This document shows positions 7,618 to 14,409 of a stretch of DNA of 64,000 nt, piece by piece. This DNA is from Streptomyces apocyni (GTDB taxonomy: Bacteria > Actinomycetota > Actinomycetes > Streptomycetales > Streptomycetaceae): the NCBI RefSeq assembly GCF_009739465.1, contig NZ_WHOM01000036.1:186001-250000 (forward strand), in the 5' to 3' direction. The notes under the pieces are model-generated. The model had not been told where the DNA came from, did no database searches, and saw only the letters and a program-made list of their open reading frames with translations. Every line of letters starts with the position of its first letter. Position 1 is the stretch's first letter. The translations under genes and the position numbers were made by a program.

Positions 7618-8946
7618 GTGTCCGTCACCCACAGCGCGCGCCCCACGCCCGCCCAGACAAGCAGGAACCAAGGGAGCGGGAAGGGCTCCGGAGTCGTCCT
7701 GCTGCTCGCGTTGCTCGTGGCGCTCGTCGTGGCCGCGCTGTTCACCACGCTGCCGGACGAGGACCGCGAGGGGGCGGCCTACTGCGCGCCGCGCAAGGTG
7801 GCCTCTTGGTCGGCGGACGAGCTGACGACCGGGGAGTTCACGCGGTACGGCAATGACGCCTCCCGGACCGACGACTGGACCGGCGGCGATGGCACCCACT
7901 CAGTGCGGCTGCCGGACGGGCGGGTGTTGTGGTTGTTCTCCGACACCTATCTGGGCCAGGTCAACCCGCCGCCGAACCTCGCGGGCCAGCCGCACTCCTG
8001 GCGGGACGTGAACACACCGCTGCTGCGCAACTCCGGCGTGGTGATGTCGGCGGCGGGCCGTCTGGAGCAGACCCTGCCCGCGCCGATGTTCCCCGACCCC
8101 GCCGCGGGGCAGTGGCGGTGGCCGGTCGCCGCCAAGGTCGAGGCCCGTTCACCGGGTGCGGACGAGCAGGTCGTACGGGTGGTGCTGTGGACGCGTGAGA
8201 ACGGGACCGGGCCGTGGATCTACGGGGTGCCGGTGGCCACCGAGGTGGCCACGCTGTCGCTGCCCGACCTGCGGGTCGAGGACATCGTGAAGGTGTCCGA
8301 CCAGTCCGGGATCGAGGACCCCGCGCGCCGGGTGCTGTATGGCACCACGGCGGTCGACCAGGACGGCTATACGTATGTGTTCGGCGGCAGCGACGAACAG
8401 GCCACCGCGCGCCCGGCATCCGCCGCTCACCTGGCGCGGGTGCCGGACGGCAGGCTCGCCGAACCGGGCGCGTGGGAGTACTGGGACGGCTCCGACTGGG
8501 ACACCCGCGACGTCAGGTCACGTCCGGTGCTCGGCAATGGCGGCGAGAAGGGAGTGGGCAGCGCGTTCACGGTCGTACGGGACGGGTCGACCTGGGTGCT
8601 GCTGACCATGGCGGCCGGTACGGAGGGGCTGACCACCGTCACCTCGTACTGGGCCTGCTCGCCGAGCGGGCCGTGGTACGGGCCGACGAAGGCCTTCACC
8701 CCGCCGCTGCCGCACGACAGCGCCCCGCGGAAGGACGCGACCGCCTACAACCCGCAGGCTCATCCCGCGCTCGGCGGAGCGGGAGCGGGAGCGGCTGGCG
8801 GGACGGTGCGGGACGGGCAGGTGCTGCTCAGCTACGACGTCAACTGGCTGGACGCGACACCCCGCGTCGGACAGTCCCACATCACTCGGAACGTGGACCT
8901 GTACCGGCCGCGTTTCGCTCGGCTGAAGCTGGGTCCCGCGGACTGA
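7618..8946 (+). CDS. Membrane-anchored extracytoplasmic protein, propeller-like (DUF4185/DUF5005-like)
   Basis: 442 residues from a GTG at 7618 (an upstream in-frame ATG at 7552 lacks a ribosome site). A Ser/Thr/Arg-rich N-tail is followed by one hydrophobic segment (about residues 24-43, VVLLLALLVALVVAALF) with no lipobox or clear cleavage site, so I expect a type II anchored protein. The rest contains repeated sheet-like blocks such as DDWTGGDGTHSVRLPDG and VLWLFSDTYLG. This resembles the five-bladed-propeller DUF4185/DUF5005 group of secreted putative carbohydrate-acting proteins. The family call is from memory of motifs only. The 3' end overlaps the convergent transporter gene by 65 bp. 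Confidence 0.6.
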   Translation: MSVTHSARPTPAQTSRNQGSGKGSGVVLLLALLVALVVAALFTTLPDEDREGAAYCAPRKVASWSADELTTGEFTRYGNDASRTDDWTGGDGTHSVRLPDGRVLWLFSDTYLGQVNPPPNLAGQPHSWRDVNTPLLRNSGVVMSAAGRLEQTLPAPMFPDPAAGQWRWPVAAKVEARSPGADEQVVRVVLWTRENGTGPWIYGVPVATEVATLSLPDLRVEDIVKVSDQSGIEDPARRVLYGTTAVDQDGYTYVFGGSDEQATARPASAAHLARVPDGRLAEPGAWEYWDGSDWDTRDVRSRPVLGNGGEKGVGSAFTVVRDGSTWVLLTMAAGTEGLTTVTSYWACSPSGPWYGPTKAFTPPLPHDSAPRKDATAYNPQAHPALGGAGAGAAGGTVRDGQVLLSYDVNWLDATPRVGQSHITRNVDLYRPRFARLKLGPAD

Positions 8947-9955
8947 CCGCTGAGTCCTCTGAAGCCTGTGTGGCCTCTGAGTCCTCTGAGGCCTCCGGGT
9001 CGCGCGCGCGGCGCCGTGCGATGACCGCGCACACCATCAGCTGCATCTGGTGGAAGAGCATCAGCGGCAGTACGGCGAGCGAGGCCTGCGCCCCGAACAG
9101 CACGCTCGCCATGGGCAGTCCGGCCGCCAGGGACTTCTTGGACCCGGCGAACTGGATCGCGATCCGGTCGCCCCGGTCGAAGCCGAGCCGCTTGCCGCCG
9201 TACCAGGTCAGCGCGAGCATCACCGCGAGCAGCGCCGCCTCGACGCCGAGCAGCGCGCCGAGCTGCGCCGGGGTGACCTGGCCCCAGATGCCCCGCACCA
9301 TGCCCTGACTGAACGCGGTGTAGACGACGAGCAGGATCGAGCCACGGTCGACCAGGCCCAGCACCTTCTTGTGCCGTGCGATGAAGCCGCCGATCCAGCG
9401 CCGCAGCAGTTGTCCGGCCAGGAACGGCACCAGGAGCTGGAGCACGATCTTCAGCAGCGAGTCGGCGGAGAATCCCGCCTGGCCGCCGATCAGGGCCGCG
9501 GCCAGCAGCGGTGTCAGCACGATCCCGATCAGCGAGGAGAACGATCCCGCGCAGATCGCGGCGGGCACGTTCCCGCGCGCGACCGAGGTGAAGGCGATCG
9601 ACGACTGGACGGTGGAGGGGACCAGGGTGAGGAAGAGCAGACCGCTGTAGAGCGCGGGGGTCAGGACGTACGGCACCAGTCCCTTCGCCGCGAGACCGAG
9701 CAGCGGGAACACCGCGAAGGTGCAGGCGACCACGGTCAGGTGAAGCCGCCAGTTGCGCAGTCCGTCAACGGCTTGGCGGGTCGACAGGCGGGCGCCGTAG
9801 AGGAAGAACAGCAGGGCGATCGCGGCGGTCGACGCCCCGCTCGCGACCTCGGCCGCGCTGCCGCGCGCGGGGAGCAGAGCGGCGATCCCCACGGTCCCGA
9901 GCAGCGTCAGGATGAACGGATCGACGGGTAGCCGGGTCGGCCACTTCCACTTCAC
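8882..9955 (-). CDS. Bile acid:sodium symporter family transporter (YfeH/SBF-like)
   Basis: 357-residue polytopic membrane protein with about nine to ten hydrophobic helices, starting VDPFILTLLGTVGIAALLPARG. It includes the family-like LVPSTVQSSIAFTSVARGN and AAICAGSFSSLIGIVLTPLL crossover segments. Likely a sodium-coupled importer of an organic anion. The GTG at 9955 has GGAG 10 nt upstream, better than the ATG at 9976. The C-terminal tail is Ser/Glu-rich low-complexity sequence (SEDSEATQASEDS) and reads across the 3' end of the opposing gene. It is divergent from a LysR gene that is its obvious candidate regulator. Confidence 0.85.
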   Translation of the reverse strand: MKWKWPTRLPVDPFILTLLGTVGIAALLPARGSAAEVASGASTAAIALLFFLYGARLSTRQAVDGLRNWRLHLTVVACTFAVFPLLGLAAKGLVPYVLTPALYSGLLFLTLVPSTVQSSIAFTSVARGNVPAAICAGSFSSLIGIVLTPLLAAALIGGQAGFSADSLLKIVLQLLVPFLAGQLLRRWIGGFIARHKKVLGLVDRGSILLVVYTAFSQGMVRGIWGQVTPAQLGALLGVEAALLAVMLALTWYGGKRLGFDRGDRIAIQFAGSKKSLAAGLPMASVLFGAQASLAVLPLMLFHQMQLMVCAVIARRRARDPEASEDSEATQASEDSAVSPRDPASAERNAAGTGPRSE

Positions 9956-10091
9956 GGCGCACGTGCTCCAGGTCATCAGGGCATGTCAGGTCGTCATTCC
10001 CTCCATCGTCCCCCGAACGCCGGTCATCGGGAAACCCACACAGGCAACTGATTGTCATCATGAATCGCGATAGCCCCAGTAACCTGGAGGG
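9956..10091. promoter_or_regulatory. Divergent promoter region with a LysR-type box
   Basis: The 136 bp between the transporter and the LysR gene contain ATT-N9-AAT (10051-10065), which fits the loose T-N11-A pattern of LysR binding sites, close to the LysR start. TTGTCA (10052-10057) inside it could act as a -35 element for the LysR gene. The match is weak and only context supports it. Confidence 0.35.
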
Positions 10092-11048
10092 ATGTACGAC
10101 CCCTCGCAGCTCCGTACGTTCCTGGCGGTGGCGCAGACCCTCAGCTTCACCCAGGCCGCCCATCGGCTCGGCCTACGGCAGTCCACCGCCAGTCAGCATG
10201 TGCGCCGTCTGGAGGACACCACCGGGCGGCAGCTCTTCACGCGGGACACCCACAGCGTGCGGCTGACCGAGGACGGTGCGGCGATGCTCGGCTTCGCGCG
10301 GACGATTCTGCGGGCACACGAGCAGGCCGAGGCGTTCTTCACGGGCACCCGGCTGCGCGGGCGGCTGCGCTTCGGGGCGTCGGAGGACTTCGTGCTCACC
10401 CAGCTGCCGCAGATCCTCAGCTCCTTCCGCCGTGAGCACCCCGAGGTGGACCTGGAGCTGTCGGTCGAGCTGTCCGGGACGCTGCATGAGCGGCTGGCGG
10501 AGGGGCGGCTCGATCTGGTGCTGGCCAAGCGTGGCACCCGGGGCGCGTACGGGACGGAGATCGAGAGGGCTCGCGAGACGGTGGTCTGGCATGACGAGCT
10601 GGTCTGGATCGGCGCCGAAGGCCTGCGCCTCGCCCCGGACCGCCCGGTGCCGCTGATCGCCTACCCGCCACCGGGCATCACCCGCGCCCGCGCTCTGGAG
10701 GTCCTGGAGCGGCACGGCCGCCCGTGGTGGTCCGCCTGCACCAGCGGCAGCCTGAACGGTCTGCTGGCCGCGGCCCACGCGGGTCTCGGCGTGATGGCGC
10801 ACAGCCGTGGCCTGATCCCGCCGGGCCTGACCCGGGTGCGGTCCGGGCTGCTTCCGGAGCTGGGCGGCGTGGACTTCGTGCTGCTGTACGGCGCCGGGGT
10901 GTCCGGGGCGCGGGGCCCGGCCCAGGCGCTGGCGGCGGCGATCCTGGCCAGCGGGGACCGGCTACGCGGAAGCGGAAGCGGCAGAGTCGGCGGAAGCGGT
11001 AGAAGCGGTAGAAGCGGTACAGATTCGGTGGAGATTACGGAACCGTAA
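10092..11048 (+). CDS. LysR-family regulator divergent from transporter
   Basis: 318 residues. The N-terminal winged HTH (FTQAAHRLGLRQSTASQHVRRLE, about residues 17-40) and C-terminal effector-binding domain are typical. The GGAGG before ATG 10092 is only one base away, so the start is slightly uncertain, but MYDPSQLRTFLAVA matches LysR N-termini. The C-terminus ends in Gly/Ser/Arg repeats (GSGSGRVGGSGRSGRSG) coded by near-identical codons. Family logic and the divergent layout suggest it controls the neighbouring transporter. Confidence 0.88.
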   Translation: MYDPSQLRTFLAVAQTLSFTQAAHRLGLRQSTASQHVRRLEDTTGRQLFTRDTHSVRLTEDGAAMLGFARTILRAHEQAEAFFTGTRLRGRLRFGASEDFVLTQLPQILSSFRREHPEVDLELSVELSGTLHERLAEGRLDLVLAKRGTRGAYGTEIERARETVVWHDELVWIGAEGLRLAPDRPVPLIAYPPPGITRARALEVLERHGRPWWSACTSGSLNGLLAAAHAGLGVMAHSRGLIPPGLTRVRSGLLPELGGVDFVLLYGAGVSGARGPAQALAAAILASGDRLRGSGSGRVGGSGRSGRSGTDSVEITEP

Positions 11049-11216
11049 CTTACTCTTGAGTCAGCAATCTGCCCCGGCCCCTCCCCTTGTGGCCGCATTT
11101 CGACGGCTGACCTGTACCGTTTCGCCGGATTCCGGGCGCGGACGGCGCCTCTCCCCAGGGCGCACCAGGTGGGGTAGCGTCACCGGCGCTGTGCGGAGCG
11201 CCACAAGGGAGTGTCA

Positions 11217-13040
11217 GTGCACGAGTTCACTTCCCCACCGCTGGCGGCGGCGCCACCGGTGGGCGGACTGGCCGACGCCGTCTTCTCCCATGCCGCGTCG
11301 GACCCAGGCCGGATCGCGCTGCGTCGCAAAGTCGCGGGGAGCTGGCGGGATGTGAGCGCCGGACAGTTCCGTGACGAGGTACTGGCGTTGGCCAAGGGGC
11401 TGCTCGCGGAGGGGGTGCGGTTCGGGGACCGGGTCGCCCTCATGTCCCGTACGCGCTACGAGTGGACGCTCTTTGACTTCGCGCTGTGGACGGTCGGCGC
11501 CCAGGTGGTCCCCGTCTACCCCACCTCGTCGGCCGACCAGGTCTGGTGGATGCTGCATGACGCGCGCGTCACCGCCTGTCTGGTCGAGCACGAGGACCAC
11601 GCGATGACGGTCGGCTCGGTCGTCGACCGGCTCCCCCACCTCAAGCGGCTCTGGCAACTGGACGCGGACGCGACGGGCGAACTGCGCGCCGCGGGCGAGC
11701 ACATCGACGACGAGGTGGTGCACCGGCACCGGCGTGCGGTCACGCCCGAGTCGACCGCCACGGTGATCTACACCTCCGGAACCACCGGCCGCCCCAAGGG
11801 GTGTGTGCTCACCCACGCCAACTTCATGTTCGAGTGCGACACCATGGTCGGCCGCTGGGAGCCGATCTTCCACTCCCAGCCGGGAGATGAGGCATCCAGC
11901 CTCCTGTTCCTGCCGCTCGCCCATGTCTTCGGACGGATGGTGCAGGTCTCGGGCATCCGCAGCCGGGTCGTCTTCGGGCATCAGCCGGAGCTCAGCGCGG
12001 CCGCGCTGCTGCCCGATCTGTGCAGCTTCCAGCCGACGTTCATCCTGGCCGTGCCGTACGTCTTCGAGAAGGTCTTCCACGCGGCGCGCCGCAAGGCGGA
12101 GTTGGCGGGAAAGCTGGGCCCTTTCGACAAGGCCGTCGAGGTCGCCGTGCGGTACGCGGAGGCTCTGGAGCACCGGGCTTTCGGTACGGGTCCCGGCCCT
12201 TCGGCCGCGCTGCGGATGCAGCACCAGCTCTTCGACAAGATGGTGTATTCCAAGGTGCGCGACGCGATGGGCGGCAGAATCCGCAACGCGATGTCCGGCG
12301 GCTCGGCGATGGACCGGCGCCTCGGGCTGTTCTTCGCGGGCGCCGGAGTCACCATCTATGAGGGGTACGGACTGACCGAGTCCAGCGCCGCCGCCACCGC
12401 CAACCCGCCCGGGCGGACCCGTTTCGGCACCGTGGGCCACCCGATCCCCGGCACCTCGGTGCACATCGCGGAGGACGGCGAGGTCTGGCTGCACGGCGCC
12501 CATATCTTCCAGGGCTATCTCAGCGACGCTCAGGCCACCGACACCGCTCTGCGTGACGGGTGGCTGGCCACCGGCGACCTGGGGCGGCTCGACAGCGACG
12601 GCTATCTGACCATCACCGGGCGCAAGAAGGAGATCCTGGTGACCTCCGGAGGCAAGAGCGTCTCGCCCGCCCAGCTCGAGGAGCGGGTGCGCGAGCACCC
12701 GCTGGTGGCGCAGTGCATCGTCGTCGGCAACGACCGTCCGTACATCGCGGCACTGCTGACCCTGGACCCCGAGGCCGTCGACCACTGGCTGAACATGCGC
12801 CGCAAGCCGAAGCTGGCACCCGCCGAGCTGGTGCGCGACCCGGACCTGGAGAGCGAGATCAGGCGAGCCGTGGTCGCCGCCAACACCCTGGTCTCGCAGG
12901 CCGAGTCGATCCGCACTTTCCGGATGCTGGCCCAGCCGTTCTCCGAGGAGCACGGACTGCTGACCCCGTCCCTCAAGCTGAAGCGCAAGGCGATCGAGCA
13001 GGCGTACGCCGTCGAGGTCGAGGCCCTCTACCCCAACTGA
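11217..13040 (+). CDS. Long-chain fatty acyl-CoA synthetase (AMP-forming)
   Basis: 607 residues. It activates a fatty acid with ATP and CoA. Motifs are [19 protein letters not shown] (AMP/P-loop), YEGYGLTESSAA, DGWLATGDLGRLDSDG and ITGRKKEILVTSGGKSVSP, with the large linker insertion typical of bacterial long-chain (FadD15-like) enzymes. A GTG at 11211 abuts AAGGGA; the second GTG at 11217 leaves 6 nt spacing and is preferred. A TAGCGT hexamer about 40 nt upstream could be the -10. The gene precedes a Liv-type ABC importer, but the operators in the 95-bp gap suggest separate control. Confidence 0.9.
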   Translation: MHEFTSPPLAAAPPVGGLADAVFSHAASDPGRIALRRKVAGSWRDVSAGQFRDEVLALAKGLLAEGVRFGDRVALMSRTRYEWTLFDFALWTVGAQVVPVYPTSSADQVWWMLHDARVTACLVEHEDHAMTVGSVVDRLPHLKRLWQLDADATGELRAAGEHIDDEVVHRHRRAVTPESTATVIYTSGTTGRPKGCVLTHANFMFECDTMVGRWEPIFHSQPGDEASSLLFLPLAHVFGRMVQVSGIRSRVVFGHQPELSAAALLPDLCSFQPTFILAVPYVFEKVFHAARRKAELAGKLGPFDKAVEVAVRYAEALEHRAFGTGPGPSAALRMQHQLFDKMVYSKVRDAMGGRIRNAMSGGSAMDRRLGLFFAGAGVTIYEGYGLTESSAAATANPPGRTRFGTVGHPIPGTSVHIAEDGEVWLHGAHIFQGYLSDAQATDTALRDGWLATGDLGRLDSDGYLTITGRKKEILVTSGGKSVSPAQLEERVREHPLVAQCIVVGNDRPYIAALLTLDPEAVDHWLNMRRKPKLAPAELVRDPDLESEIRRAVVAANTLVSQAESIRTFRMLAQPFSEEHGLLTPSLKLKRKAIEQAYAVEVEALYPN

Positions 13041-13045
13041 CTATC

Positions 13046-13091
13046 TGACGGTTCATCAATTATCGATGCGTCAGTTATTGACGGGTCGTCA
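13046..13091. promoter_or_regulatory. Two TGACG-N3-CGTCA operator-like sites
   Basis: TGACGGTTCATCA (13046-13058, one mismatch) and TGACGGGTCGTCA (13079-13091, perfect arms) are spaced 33 bp start to start, about three helical turns. They lie 45-90 nt upstream of the binding-protein start. A further inverted half pair (CGTCA at 13069) lies between them. This resembles a cooperative dimer-of-dimers repressor site, for instance for a TetR-family protein. The regulator is not evident in the window. Confidence 0.55.
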
Positions 13092-13135
13092 GGTCCACCG
13101 CAGACTTTCGGTCACTCCGAGGGAGGGAACCGACT

Positions 13136-14398
13136 GTGTTGCGACCCATCCGCACCATCGCCACCACGGCCGCCGCCGCTGCCGCACTGCTGCTCGCCAC
13201 CGCGTGCAATTCCGCCTCGACACCCACATCCGGTTCGGACCAGGGCAGTTCGGTACGCGGAGTGACCGACGACAGCATCAAGGTCGGCGGCATCGTCTCC
13301 ATGACCACCGCCAGCGGCTACTCCAAGAAGGACACCGACCTCGGCGCCAAGGCCCGCTATCAGCGCGCCAACGACGAGGGTGGGGTCAACGGCCGGAAGA
13401 TCGACTACGCGGGCGCCGAGGACGACGGGCAGGACCCGGGCAAGAACCTCGCCGCGGCCCGCAAGCTGGTCCAGCGCGAGAAGGTCTTCGCGGTCTCGCC
13501 GATGAGCTCGGTGACCTTCTCCGGGGCCGACTTCCTCCAGGAACAGAAGGTGCCGACCTTCGGCTGGGGCACCGTCCCGCAGTTCTGCGGCCCCACCTAT
13601 ATCTACGGCTTCGGCGGCTGCATGGTGCCGACGCCTGGCGGCACCATCACCCAGAGCTGGCCCGAGGGACTCGCCGATGTCCTGGGTGGCGCCAAGGGCA
13701 GGTCCGTGGCGATCCTCGCCAACGACAACGACGCCGGTACGTTCGCCATCCGCACCTACCAACAGAGCTTCGCCACCGCCGGGTTCAAGGTCGCCTACGC
13801 CAAGGCCGCCGTCCCCGCGACCTCGCTGCCGAGCGACTGGACCGCGTACACCAAGGAGATCCTGCGCAGCGACGGCGGCAAGGCGCCCGACGTGGTGGTC
13901 TCGGTGATGCAGACGCCGTACAACATCGGCCTGTTCACCGCGGTCAAGCGCGCTGGGTTCAAGGGGGTCATCACCGACCCGACCGACTACGACCCGGCCC
14001 TGCTCACCAAGGAGGCGACGAAGAAGGCACTGGACGGCGTCCATGTGCTGCTGCCCTTCGAGCCGTTCGAGTCCGGCAGTGACCGGATGAAGCAGTTCAA
14101 GGCGGACATCAGGAAGGCCGCGGGCAAGGAGGTGCCGCTCAATATGCACATGATGACCGGCTATATGTCCGCCGACCTGTTCCTGGCCATCGCCGAGCGC
14201 GCCGGGAAGGAACTGACCGTCGCGTCGTTCCAGAAGGCGGCGGCGGGCTTCTCCGACACGGACACGATGGTCGGTGACCGGGCGCTTCCCAAGGGGCAGC
14301 GGGAGGCGTTCGGTTGTGGGGCGCTGGTGCAGCTGAAGAACGGCTCGTACGAGGTGTCCTCGCCCTTCAGGTGCTACGAACCCATCCCGTTCAAGTAG
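13136..14398 (+). CDS. ABC transporter substrate-binding lipoprotein (Liv/branched-chain type)
   Basis: 420 residues. The signal peptide (basic RPIR, Ala-rich hydrophobic core) ends in the lipobox LATAC, so Cys23 should be lipidated and the protein tethered outside the membrane. The body is a type I periplasmic-binding fold of the LivK group (GVTDDSIKVGGIVSMT, LGAKARYQRANDEGGVNGRKI). A GTG start with GAGGGAGG about 10 nt before it. It heads the importer that follows 11 bp later. This receptor group also takes amides, aromatics and other acids, so the substrate is open. Confidence 0.9.
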   Translation: MLRPIRTIATTAAAAAALLLATACNSASTPTSGSDQGSSVRGVTDDSIKVGGIVSMTTASGYSKKDTDLGAKARYQRANDEGGVNGRKIDYAGAEDDGQDPGKNLAAARKLVQREKVFAVSPMSSVTFSGADFLQEQKVPTFGWGTVPQFCGPTYIYGFGGCMVPTPGGTITQSWPEGLADVLGGAKGRSVAILANDNDAGTFAIRTYQQSFATAGFKVAYAKAAVPATSLPSDWTAYTKEILRSDGGKAPDVVVSVMQTPYNIGLFTAVKRAGFKGVITDPTDYDPALLTKEATKKALDGVHVLLPFEPFESGSDRMKQFKADIRKAAGKEVPLNMHMMTGYMSADLFLAIAERAGKELTVASFQKAAAGFSDTDTMVGDRALPKGQREAFGCGALVQLKNGSYEVSSPFRCYEPIPFK

Positions 14399-14409
14399 GG
14401 GCGGCGGGC

